DNA of 7,789 nt from an uncultured Spirochaetales bacterium (GCA_937902565.1 CALFMX010000217.1:1-7789), one strand, 5' to 3'; shown: positions 1 to 6,112, numbered from the stretch's first letter. Numbers and translations: made by a program. Notes: a model not told the origin generated them from the sequence alone.

Positions 1-36
1 TGGCGAGGAAGACCCCGACCGCCCCGAGGATGAAAG
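1..36 (+). other. Upstream fragment of yidC in a shifted frame
   Basis: Read from base 2, these bases are open and encode an acidic stretch (GEEDPDRPEDE) with G or C at nearly every third codon position, like the genes around it. The yidC frame that starts at 37 has an in-frame TGA at 31-33. Adding one A to the AAA run at 33-35 would join the two frames as ...PEDEKVVGNTVVF. This stretch is therefore probably yidC coding sequence cut off by a one-base deletion or a sequencing error. Only about 12 codons are visible, so support is limited. Confidence 0.45.
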
Positions 37-1392
37 GTGGTCGGCAATACGGTGGTCTTCAGCCGTGATTTCGCCATCCTGGGTGAGGATGGGACGATCG
101 GCGATGTCTTCACCATCACCAAGACCTACACCTTCGGCGACACTGACTACCTCTTCCAGGTCGACGTCGAGACGAAGAACAGCGTGAACAAGGCGATCCC
201 GCTCGTCTACGACAACAGTGCCTACACGCTCGCGTTCGAGCCGCAGATCGGCCCCTCGTTCGCCTCCCTGGACAAGAACTACAACTATCGCCGCTTCTAC
301 ATCAAGGAGGACGGGGCGAAGAAGAAGACGATGCCCAAGCTCTCCTCCGGTTCCTACAAGACCGAGAAGCCGCTCTCCTGGGTTGCCCTTGCAGGCAAGT
401 ACTTCTCCCTGATCGCCATCCCCGATGCCACCTCCTATGCAGTGAGCCTCTCGGAGAACAGCGGAGCCGAAGGGATCCCGCTCGAGTCCTCGATCTACTT
501 CACCCGCCCGACCATCAGGAGTGCCTCCCAGGTCGATACCTGGCGCTTCTACGCCGGTCCGCAGCTGAAGAAGGATATGGTTCCCTACAACGACGCTTCA
601 CAGAACTCCTTTGGCGTGAGCGGCCTGCAGCTTGAGGCGGCCCTCGACAGCAGCACCTGGCTCGGCTGGCTCGAGACGATCCTCAAGGAGATCCTCAACT
701 TCTTCTACCGCCTGATCCCCAACTACGGGGTAGGCATCATCCTTCTCACCTTCCTGCTCAAGCTCCTCCTCCACCCGATCACCAAGAAGGGGATGGAGTC
801 GACCGCCAAGATGACGGCCCTCACGCCCAAGATGGATGAGATCAAGGCCCGCTGGCCGGACAACCCGACCAAGCAGAACGAGGAGATGGCGGAGCTCTAC
901 AAGAAGGAGAAGATCAATCCGATGGGCGGCTGTCTGCCGATGCTCCTGCAGTTCCCCATCCTCATCGGCTTCTATGGCCTCCTCAACAAGCACTTTGAGC
1001 TGAGGGGGGCGATGTTCATCCCCGGATGGATCCCGGACCTCTCCCGGCCCGACGTGGTGGCGACCCTGCCCTTCAGCCTGCCGTTTGTGGGCAATGAGCT
1101 GCACCTCCTGCCGATCTTCTACACGGTGAGCATGATCTTCTCGATGAAGATCACGCAGAGCGGGTCAGCGGGGGCATCGGGACAGCAGGGCATGATGAAG
1201 ATGATGACCTATGGTATGCCGATCATGTTCTTCTTCGTCCTCTACAACGCACCGAGCGGCCTGATCATCTACTGGAGTGTCATGAACATAATCTCGATCG
1301 TGCAGCAGCTCCACACCAATAAGAAGAAGGCGAATCCCCAGCCTGACCGTGTCGTCCAGCAGATGCCGAAGAGCGGACGCAAGAGACGGTGA
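37..1392 (+). CDS. yidC: Membrane protein insertase YidC, 5'-truncated or frameshifted
   Basis: YidC/Oxa1/Alb3-type insertase that places membrane proteins in the inner membrane, alone or with SecYEG. Numbered from the GTG at 37, residues 1-190 are the C-terminal part of the large periplasmic beta-sandwich domain of Gram-negative YidC. The conserved core starts near 208, with hydrophobic segments at about 230-247, 299-315, 355-370 and 392-422. Family signatures are visible: HPITKK (246-251), STAKM (255-259), NPMGGCLP (294-301) and a basic tail ending SGRKRR. The conserved groove Arg is Lys here (K242). At 451 residues the frame lacks the N-terminal anchor and roughly 100-170 residues. GTG at 37 is merely the first start after an in-frame TGA at 31-33, although GAGG at 26-29 could serve as its ribosome binding site. 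The gene very probably continues upstream in another frame. jag follows after 43 bp, the usual partner. Confidence 0.93.
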   Translation: MVGNTVVFSRDFAILGEDGTIGDVFTITKTYTFGDTDYLFQVDVETKNSVNKAIPLVYDNSAYTLAFEPQIGPSFASLDKNYNYRRFYIKEDGAKKKTMPKLSSGSYKTEKPLSWVALAGKYFSLIAIPDATSYAVSLSENSGAEGIPLESSIYFTRPTIRSASQVDTWRFYAGPQLKKDMVPYNDASQNSFGVSGLQLEAALDSSTWLGWLETILKEILNFFYRLIPNYGVGIILLTFLLKLLLHPITKKGMESTAKMTALTPKMDEIKARWPDNPTKQNEEMAELYKKEKINPMGGCLPMLLQFPILIGFYGLLNKHFELRGAMFIPGWIPDLSRPDVVATLPFSLPFVGNELHLLPIFYTVSMIFSMKITQSGSAGASGQQGMMKMMTYGMPIMFFFVLYNAPSGLIIYWSVMNIISIVQQLHTNKKKANPQPDRVVQQMPKSGRKRR

Positions 1393-1435
1393 ATCGAAAA
1401 TCAACTGCGGGGGCAACCCCGAACGGAGTACGATA

Positions 1436-2131
1436 ATGACCAGAGAATTTGAAGGAAAGACCGAGCAGGAAGCGATTGCAAAGGCAATCGAGGAACTGCA
1501 CATTGAACGGGAAGATTTTGATGTAGAGATCATTGAGCCTCAGCGCAAGGGCCTCTTCAAGAAGGGCAATGTGAAGATCAGGATCCACTTCGATGATGAT
1601 TCGATCGATATGGAGATGGATGAGGATGATGATGTGGCGACAAGCTTCAACGAGCCCCGTACCCTCGGCGAGCCCTTTGACAGCGACCTCGAGGACAAGC
1701 TGCTCACCTTCGTTGCCACGATGTTGGACAAGATGGGCTATGAGGGCTCTGTCTCAATCGCATTCCGCCAGGGGCGGAAGATCGGGCTGAACATCGAGAG
1801 TGACAACTCCAACATCATCATCGGTCGCAAGGGCAAGAACCTCGACGCCATCCAGCTGCTTGCCAACGTCTATGGTGGGCAGATCAACCCCGATGTGAAG
1901 GTCGTCGTCGATAGTGAGAACTACCGCCTGCGCCACGAGGAGCAGCTGATCAGGAACGCCTTCAAGACGGCCGAGCAGGTAAGACGCAGCGGCCGCAGCC
2001 GCCTCCTCGACCCGATGAACCCCTATGAGCGCCGCCTGGTCCACACCGCCCTCAATGACTTCGGCGGGGTCTCGACCAAGAGCGAGGGCGAGGGGCTCTA
2101 CAAGCAGATCCGCATCTCCCAGCAGCGCTAG
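1436..2131 (+). CDS. jag: Jag/KhpB (EloR-type) KH-R3H RNA-binding protein
   Basis: 231-residue SpoIIIJ-associated (Jag) protein, a single-stranded RNA-binding partner usually encoded just after yidC. In Gram-positives its homologue KhpB/EloR affects cell elongation and binds RNA with KhpA. Residues 1-52 form the Jag-N domain, with the typical RKGLFKKG loop at 37-44. An acidic linker follows at 53-66. A KH domain spans about 85-158, with the GxxG loop as GRKG (130-133). The C-terminal R3H domain spans about 165-228, with Arg199-x3-His203. ATG at 1436 is chosen because it begins exactly at the Jag-N domain and has GGAG (1425-1428) 7 bp upstream. The frame is open further upstream to 1349, but that stretch overlaps yidC and is not Jag-like. 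It is probably cotranscribed with yidC. Confidence 0.95.
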   Translation: MTREFEGKTEQEAIAKAIEELHIEREDFDVEIIEPQRKGLFKKGNVKIRIHFDDDSIDMEMDEDDDVATSFNEPRTLGEPFDSDLEDKLLTFVATMLDKMGYEGSVSIAFRQGRKIGLNIESDNSNIIIGRKGKNLDAIQLLANVYGGQINPDVKVVVDSENYRLRHEEQLIRNAFKTAEQVRRSGRSRLLDPMNPYERRLVHTALNDFGGVSTKSEGEGLYKQIRISQQR

Positions 2132-2159
2132 GCAGAAAGAAGAAACCACATCAAACAAG

Positions 2160-2185
2160 GAAGGGAACCGCACGCGGTTCCCTTC
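2160..2185. terminator. Hairpin between convergent jag and metK
   Basis: Perfect 11-bp inverted repeat: 2160-2170 pairs with 2175-2185 around a CACG loop. It lies between the jag stop (2131) and the metK stop (2191), where it could end transcription from both sides. Neither strand has a clear T-run after the stem, so it is a weak or factor-assisted terminator candidate, or an mRNA 3'-end stabiliser. Confidence 0.6.
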
Positions 2186-2190
2186 ACTCA

Positions 2191-3321
2191 TCAGAGGGGT
2201 TTGACCTCCTCCCAGCTGACGCCGTCTCTGCCGAAGTGGCCGTAGTTCATCGAATTCTGGTAGATGGGCCTCTTGAGGTCCAGGGCGGCGATGATCCCGG
2301 CGGGGCTGAGGTCGAAGGAGGCAGCGACCAGCTCCTCCAGCTCCCGCTCCCGCCTCGTTGCCGTGCCGAAGGTATCTACGCGCACCGAGATGGGGAAGGG
2401 CACGCCGATGGCGTAGGAGAGCTGGACCTCGCAACGCTCGCAGAGGCGGGCGGCCACCAGGCTCTTTGCCACGTGACGGGCCATGTAGGCGGCCGACCGA
2501 TCGACCTTCGAGGGGTCCTTGCCGCTGAAGGCGCCGCCTCCGTGCCGTCCCATGCCCCCGTAGGAGTCGACGATGATCTTGCGCCCCGTCAGGCCGGTAT
2601 CGCCGGTGGGCCCGCCGATGACGAAGCGGCCGGTGGGGTTGACGTAGACCTTTGTCCGCTGGTCGAGGAGGCCGGTTGGGGCGAGCACCGACTCGATGAC
2701 CTGCTCCCGCAATACCGCTTCAAGCTCGTCGCGGGAGACGCTCTCCTCATGTTGGTGGCTGATCACCACCGCATCGATATGGACCGGCTCATCCCCCTCG
2801 TAGCGCACCGTCACCTGGCTCTTGGCATCGGGGCGGAGCATCGATAGCCCGCCCTTGCGCAGCACGCTGGCCCGTTTCAAGAGCTGGTGGGCCCACATGA
2901 TGGGGGCGGGCATCAGGGAGGGGGTCTCCCTGCAGGCGTAGCCGAACATCATCCCCTGGTCCCCGGCACCCTGCTCTCCCCAGCGGGCGGTCTCTTCGGT
3001 GACCCCCATGCTGATATCCGGCGACTGGGCGGTGATGAGGTTGGTTACCTCCAGATCCTGGTAGGCGAACCCCTCATCCCTCCGGTCGTAGCCGACCTCC
3101 TTGACCACCGACCGCACGATGGCATCGACGTCGATTGTGGCGGTCGTGGTGATCTCGCCGGCGACGACGACCCGGGCGGTGGTTGCCAGCACCTCACAGG
3201 CGACCCTGCTCTCCCTGTCCTGTGCCAGACAGGCATCGAGGATGGCATCACTGATCTGGTCGCAGACCTTGTCCGGATGTCCTTCACTGACTGATTCTGA
3301 TGTAAACAATGATGATCTCAT
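2191..3321 (-). CDS. metK: S-adenosylmethionine synthetase
   Basis: Methionine adenosyltransferase: ATP + L-methionine + H2O gives S-adenosylmethionine + phosphate + diphosphate, in the cytoplasm. The 376 residues match the full family length. Signatures seen: [11 protein letters not shown] near the N-terminus with His15 and Asp17, [12 protein letters not shown] (118-129), the ATP-binding stretch [18 protein letters not shown] (231-248), and the glycine-rich P-loop GGGAFSGKD (261-269) followed by KVDRSAAY. The C-terminus is conserved ([12 protein letters not shown]). ATG at 3319-3321 is preceded by a strong AAGGAAGGG ribosome binding site (3326-3334). This site can be hidden in a hairpin (see the leader entries), so translation is probably regulated. 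The gene converges on jag and follows a kinase gene on the same strand after 182 bp, with its own promoter-like site. Confidence 0.98.
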   Translation of the reverse strand: MRSSLFTSESVSEGHPDKVCDQISDAILDACLAQDRESRVACEVLATTARVVVAGEITTTATIDVDAIVRSVVKEVGYDRRDEGFAYQDLEVTNLITAQSPDISMGVTEETARWGEQGAGDQGMMFGYACRETPSLMPAPIMWAHQLLKRASVLRKGGLSMLRPDAKSQVTVRYEGDEPVHIDAVVISHQHEESVSRDELEAVLREQVIESVLAPTGLLDQRTKVYVNPTGRFVIGGPTGDTGLTGRKIIVDSYGGMGRHGGGAFSGKDPSKVDRSAAYMARHVAKSLVAARLCERCEVQLSYAIGVPFPISVRVDTFGTATRRERELEELVAASFDLSPAGIIAALDLKRPIYQNSMNYGHFGRDGVSWEEVKPL

Positions 3322-3325
3322 GGGA

Positions 3326-3349
3326 CCCTTCCTTTGAACTTGGGAAGGG
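3326..3349 (-). promoter_or_regulatory. metK ribosome-binding-site sequestering hairpin
   Basis: On the - strand CCCUUCC (3349-3343) is perfectly complementary to GGAAGGG (3332-3326), the core of the metK Shine-Dalgarno, with a 10-nt loop. When formed, the 7-bp stem hides the site and should block initiation. This is typical of a translational OFF platform. Seen directly as an inverted repeat; the function is inferred. Confidence 0.55.
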
Positions 3350-3391
3350 GGAACGCAAGACAGACGAGTTGTGCTCCCCTTTTAGCAAGTT
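3337..3391 (-). promoter_or_regulatory. metK anti-sequestor helix (alternative fold)
   Basis: A longer helix competes with the sequestering hairpin. AACUUG (3391-3386) pairs with CAAGUU (3342-3337), which is the loop of that hairpin. AAGGGG (3381-3376) pairs with CCCCUU (3350-3345), part of its 5' arm. AGC (3375-3373) pairs with GUU (3354-3352) after a one-base bulge. This fold would free the Shine-Dalgarno. It also uses the GGGG that the candidate pseudoknot needs, so ligand binding to the pseudoknot would favour the closed ribosome site. Confidence 0.45.
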
Positions 3392-3438
3392 TCTTTAGTG
3401 ACGCCTGCAAGCCGGGAGGCCATCAAATCGACGTCATG

Positions 3439-3455
3439 GGTGGTATGCTACCACC
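3439..3455. repeat. 17-bp palindrome over the metK -10 element
   Basis: GGTGGTA (3439-3445), TGC, TACCACC (3449-3455): perfect 7-bp arms with a 3-bp centre. It covers the whole -10 hexamer of the candidate metK promoter, the position expected for a repressor operator. As an RNA hairpin it could alternatively end the upstream kinase transcript, but no T-run follows. No cognate regulator is identifiable here. Confidence 0.5.
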
Positions 3456-3473
3456 AAGGGAAAAAGGAGGCAA
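3445..3473 (-). promoter_or_regulatory. Candidate sigma70-type promoter of metK
   Basis: On the - strand TTGCCT (3473-3468), a 17-bp spacer, then TAGCAT (3450-3445); each hexamer matches the consensus at 4 of 6 positions. The predicted transcript start is near 3438, two bases before the P1 strand of the leader. An aptamer would therefore sit at the very 5' end. The hexamers are modest, so this is a candidate only. Confidence 0.45.
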
Positions 3474-3503
3474 GGGGCATATCGAAGAAACTGACGGATA
3501 GCG

Positions 3504-4508
3504 CTAGTTCTTCCTCGTCTTCCACTCATCGGATGCAAAGTACGCCCTCAGCTCCTCGCTCTTATGGCTGGAGAACTGGGCGCCCCGCTGTGTGATGATC
3601 TCCCCGGCGAGGATGCTTGCGATGATGCCGCTCTCTTTGACGTTGTAGCCGTGGTATTGGCCGTAGAGGAACCCGGCTGCGTAGACATCCCCGGCCCCGG
3701 TGGTGTCGGTGGGGACCACCGGGCCCATGACCGGAATGGAGGAGACGACACCGTCACAGCTGATGAAGGAGCCCTTCTTGCCGTTCTTGACGATGGCGAT
3801 CCTGCAGAGCTTGCCCATCGAGCGGCAGCACTCGTAGGGGTCGTAGTTGTCGAAGAGGATCCGCGCTTCCTCGCGGTTTGCAAAGACGATGTTACAGTGC
3901 TCGCTGATGAGGGAGAGGAAGGCCTTGCGGTAGCGTCCGACGGCGAAGGGGTCGGCGACGTCGAAGCTGACCAGGGTGTTGTTGGCCTTGGCAACCTCGA
4001 GGGCGCGCATGATGGCCCCCTGCTGGCTATCGGTGTCCCACATGTAGCCGGTGAAGTGGAAGAAGCGCGCCCGGGCCACCGTGTCGATGTTGACGTCCTC
4101 CTCTGCATAGAGGCGGTTGGCGCCCAGGTAGGTGTTCATGCTCCGTTCGCTGTCGGGGGTGATGAGGATGACTGTCGAGCCGGTTCGTTCATCTCCGGTC
4201 TCCACCAGCTCATCGCCCACACCGAGCTCCTCGAGGCGTTGCCGGTAGATGACCCCATTCTCATCGCTCCCGATCTTGCCGGCAACGGTGACATCGACAC
4301 CGAGTGAAGCAAGGGCGATGATGGTGTTGGGGCATGAGCCGCCACACGTGTAGCTGACCGTCCGGCCCTTGGCGAAGGCGAGCAGCTCCTCCATCCGTTC
4401 AGTGTTGATGAGAGCCATCGTCCCCTTGTGGATACCAAGGTCGACGAGGTCCTCCTCTTCAACGTTTACAATGATGTCTATGAGGGGGTTCCCGATGCCG
4501 TAGATCAT
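3504..4508 (-). CDS. PfkB-family sugar/nucleoside kinase, probably adenosine kinase
   Basis: 334-residue ribokinase/PfkB-fold kinase that phosphorylates a sugar or nucleoside hydroxyl from ATP; cytoplasmic. Signs of the family: the N-terminal strand IYGIGNPLIDI (2-12), the substrate-loop motif CGGSCPNTIIALASLG (55-70), NREEA (211-215), and the C-terminal PfkB signature DTTGAGDVYAAGF (268-280) with the anion hole GAGD and catalytic Asp274. The GNPLIDI and GGSCPNT forms resemble bacterial proteins annotated as adenosine kinase, so adenosine is the best guess for the substrate; other nucleosides or sugars are not excluded. The neighbour metK fits, because SAM-dependent methylation releases S-adenosylhomocysteine and then adenosine. 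ATG at 4508 has GGAG 11 bp upstream and begins at the first family strand. A TTGAAC-17-TAGAAT promoter lies just upstream. Confidence 0.88.
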   Translation of the reverse strand: MIYGIGNPLIDIIVNVEEEDLVDLGIHKGTMALINTERMEELLAFAKGRTVSYTCGGSCPNTIIALASLGVDVTVAGKIGSDENGVIYRQRLEELGVGDELVETGDERTGSTVILITPDSERSMNTYLGANRLYAEEDVNIDTVARARFFHFTGYMWDTDSQQGAIMRALEVAKANNTLVSFDVADPFAVGRYRKAFLSLISEHCNIVFANREEARILFDNYDPYECCRSMGKLCRIAIVKNGKKGSFISCDGVVSSIPVMGPVVPTDTTGAGDVYAAGFLYGQYHGYNVKESGIIASILAGEIITQRGAQFSSHKSEELRAYFASDEWKTRKN

Positions 4509-4531
4509 CTTCTTCTCTGCTCCATGCGCCT

Positions 4532-4560
4532 ATTCTACCGGGTCTTGGGCCACAGTTCAA
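4532..4560 (-). promoter_or_regulatory. Sigma70-type promoter of the kinase gene
   Basis: On the - strand TTGAAC (4560-4555), a 17-bp spacer, TAGAAT (4537-4532). The start is predicted near 4525, giving a leader of about 17 nt that contains GGAG. Its -35 lies 7 bp from the -35 of the divergent murA promoter. Confidence 0.6.
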
Positions 4561-4567
4561 CAAGAGC

Positions 4568-4596
4568 TTGCAGAAGCGTCTGGCCACGTCTAAGAT
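4568..4596 (+). promoter_or_regulatory. Sigma70-type promoter of murA (predicts a leaderless mRNA)
   Basis: TTGCAG (4568-4573), a 17-bp spacer, TAAGAT (4591-4596). Counting the -10 as positions -12 to -7 puts +1 at 4603, the A of the murA ATG. No Shine-Dalgarno-like purine run precedes that ATG, which agrees with leaderless initiation. Confidence 0.6.
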
Positions 4597-4602
4597 ACAA
4601 CC

Positions 4603-5886
4603 ATGACAGAGTACCACATCATCGGCGGCAGGCCGACCAGCGGAGAGGTGAGGATCAGCGGAAACAAGAACGCCGCCTTGCCGTGCCTTGCCGCCACCCT
4701 GCTCACCGATGAGACGGTAGAGCTCTCCAACGTCCCCGACATCGAGGATGTGCAGGTGATGATCACCCTGCTCGAGCATCTGGGTTCCACAGTCACGCTG
4801 GTCGGGCCCAACACCTATTCGATCACGAGCGGAGACCGGAGCGGGGAGCTCAAGCGCACCCTGGTCGAGGCGATCCGTGGCTCCATCCTGCTCCTCGGCC
4901 CCCTCCTGGCCACCGTCGGCGAGGCGAGGCTTACCCCCCCGGGGGGCGATGTCATCGGTCTCAGGCGTCTGGATACCCACCTCTGGGGCCTCTCGGCCCT
5001 TGGCGCCTCCTTTGCGATCGAGGAGAGCCAGATTGTGGTGACAGCCGACCGGCTGCCGCTATCGGGCTCGGACCTCTTCCTCGATGAGGCATCGGTGACC
5101 GCAACCGAGAATGTCATCATGGCGGCTTCCCTGGCAAGCGGGGAGTCGATCATCACCAACGCCGCATGTGAGCCCCACGTGCAGGACCTGTGCACGATGC
5201 TGACCCTGATGGGCTGCCCCATCGATGGCATCGGCTCCAACCGCCTGCGCATCAAGGGGCAGAAGCGCCTGCACGGCTGCTCCTTCCGCCTCGGCAGCGA
5301 CTATATGGAGACCGGCTCCTTCATCGGCCTTGCCGCCGCCACCGGAGGGGAGGCCCTCCTCACCGGCGTCGATGTCCAGCATTTGAGGATGATCAGGCTC
5401 GGCTTTGAGCGCATCGGCATCACCTTCGTCCAGGATGGGCCATCCTCGATCTGGGTGCCCAAGGAGCAGACGCGGATCCTCGCAAAGGAGGTCGCCGGCC
5501 ACACCGCCAAGATCTCCGACGGCCCCTGGCCCGCCTTCCCCGCTGACCTGCTCTCGATCCTCACCGTGGTGGCAACACAGATGCACGGCTCGATCCTCAT
5601 CCACGAGAAGATGTTCGAGTCACGGATGTACTTTGTCGACTACCTGATCCGAATGGGGGCGGACATCATCCTCTGCGACCCCCACCGTGCGGTGGTCAAC
5701 GGGCCGGCCCAGCTCTACGGGGCCACGGTGACCAGTCCCGATGTCAGGGCCGGCATGGCGCTCGTCATCGCCGCCTCCTGTGCCCAGGGGCCCTCCATCA
5801 TCCAGAATATCTACCAGATCGAGCGGGGGTACGAGTCCCTCTGCTCCAAGCTCAGCGCTTTGGGTATTGTCGTACAACGACAATAA
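4603..5886 (+). CDS. murA: UDP-N-acetylglucosamine 1-carboxyvinyltransferase, Cys-to-Asp type
   Basis: First committed step of peptidoglycan synthesis: transfers enolpyruvate from PEP to UDP-GlcNAc in the cytoplasm. 427 residues, the full EPSP-synthase-like double-domain length. Conserved residues by comparison with E. coli MurA: Lys22-Asn23 in GNKNAA (20-25), Arg92, Arg121, ASVTATEN (163-170), Asp315 in FPADL (general base, Asp305 in E. coli), Arg341 and the RGYE motif (408-411). The active-site loop reads PPGGDVIG (112-119). Asp116 replaces the usual Cys115, the target of fosfomycin; Asp forms are active and resistant in Mycobacterium, Chlamydia and Borrelia. ATG at 4603 is the right start because the N-terminus aligns with the family from residue 1. 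It lies 6 bp after a -10 element with no ribosome binding site, so the mRNA is predicted leaderless. Its 3' end abuts the origin-like region. Confidence 0.97.
   Translation: MTEYHIIGGRPTSGEVRISGNKNAALPCLAATLLTDETVELSNVPDIEDVQVMITLLEHLGSTVTLVGPNTYSITSGDRSGELKRTLVEAIRGSILLLGPLLATVGEARLTPPGGDVIGLRRLDTHLWGLSALGASFAIEESQIVVTADRLPLSGSDLFLDEASVTATENVIMAASLASGESIITNAACEPHVQDLCTMLTLMGCPIDGIGSNRLRIKGQKRLHGCSFRLGSDYMETGSFIGLAAATGGEALLTGVDVQHLRMIRLGFERIGITFVQDGPSSIWVPKEQTRILAKEVAGHTAKISDGPWPAFPADLLSILTVVATQMHGSILIHEKMFESRMYFVDYLIRMGADIILCDPHRAVVNGPAQLYGATVTSPDVRAGMALVIAASCAQGPSIIQNIYQIERGYESLCSKLSALGIVVQRQ
5865..5885. repeat. Inverted repeat over the murA stop codon
   Basis: TATTGTCG (5865-5872) pairs perfectly with CGACAATA (5878-5885) around TACAA, spanning the last murA codons and two bases of the TAA. 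No T-run follows, so it is a poor intrinsic terminator. The centre contains GTACAAC, the inverse of the GTTGTAC core of the repeated 11-mer in the adjacent origin-like region. Confidence 0.5.
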
Positions 5887-5917
5887 ATACGAGCGAAGAA
5901 AGCCCCGTTCCAGAAAG

Positions 5918-5937
5918 TTATCCACAGCTTATCCACA
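5918..5937 (+). promoter_or_regulatory. DnaA-box pair I
   Basis: Two exact copies of TTATCCACA at 5918-5926 and 5929-5937, same orientation, starts 11 bp apart. That is about one helical turn, so two DnaA molecules would sit on the same face. This is the consensus high-affinity sequence. Confidence 0.85.
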
Positions 5938-5941
5938 GGCT

Positions 5942-5952
5942 GTTGTACAGCT
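5942..5952 (+). repeat. 11-mer repeat GTTGTACAGCT, copy 1
   Basis: GTTGTACAGCT follows DnaA-box pair I by 4 bp. An identical copy follows pair II at 6172-6182. It contains the palindrome TGTACA. Not a DnaA box; possibly a site for another origin-binding protein. Confidence 0.6.
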
Positions 5953-6012
5953 CTTTAAAACTGTATGGAGATGTAAGAAGTCAGGGGGAGTATGTCTCAT
6001 AGCGATTACACT

Positions 6013-6112
6013 TTTGAAGATGGTGTAAACTATTTATAATACAATAAATTATATAAACTCTTAGTGAATCACTTCAATGCAAGACCTATATAGGTTTTTA
6101 TAGATTTATCGA
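6013..6112. other. AT-rich segment, candidate DNA unwinding element
   Basis: Nearly all A and T over 6024-6060, and still AT-rich to about 6112, between the two DnaA-box pairs. Includes a perfect 12-bp palindrome ACCTATATAGGT (6084-6095) and runs such as TTTTTATAGATTTAT just after it. Suited to strand opening by DnaA. A TATAAT at 6035-6040 may be chance in such a sequence. Confidence 0.55.

Larger units (their letters stand above)
3322..3438 (-). promoter_or_regulatory. metK 5' leader, candidate SAM-II-like riboswitch
   Basis: Read on the - strand from 3438. A 7-bp P1 can form between UGACGUC (3436-3430) and GGCGUCA (3405-3399), with one G-U pair. Its loop begins GAUUU (3429-3425) directly after P1. 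CUAAAG follows P1, then GCUAAAAGGGGAG (3386-3374). The loop segment CUCCC (3418-3414) can pair with GGGAG (3378-3374), giving an H-type pseudoknot. As I recall the SAM-II family, its hallmarks are P1, a loop starting GAUUU and a 3' GCUAAA(A)AGG strand in the same order. The second SAM-II helix segment could not be built, and a 4-bp hairpin (GGCC/GGCU) inserts in the loop, so a long-loop variant or a different class is possible. Position before metK suits feedback by SAM. Ligand and class are inferred. Confidence 0.5.

Noticed and set aside
1754..2434. 226-codon open frame on the - strand overlapping jag and metK
   Set aside because: Low-complexity Arg/Gly/Ala/Leu composition, no family resemblance, and it lies opposite or across two well-supported genes. 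A product of high GC at third codon positions.
3322..3438. SAM-I (S-box) or SMK-box class for the metK leader
   Set aside because: The leader is too short and lacks the four-way junction of SAM-I, and the SMK three-way core could not be built. The pseudoknot layout fits SAM-II better.
3564..4307. 247-codon open frame on the + strand opposite the kinase gene
   Set aside because: Mirror frame of the PfkB gene, rich in Gly, Asp and Val with no motifs. The - strand frame has full catalytic signatures.
5992..6039. 15-residue reading frame (MSHSDYTFEDGVNYL) with a GGGGGAG just upstream
   Set aside because: Very short, the spacing to the ribosome-site-like run is too tight, and it lies in the origin-like region.
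6014..6040. Promoter-like TTGAAG and TATAAT in the AT-rich tract
   Set aside because: The spacer is only 15 bp and TATAAT is expected by chance in such AT-rich DNA; no gene follows in that direction.
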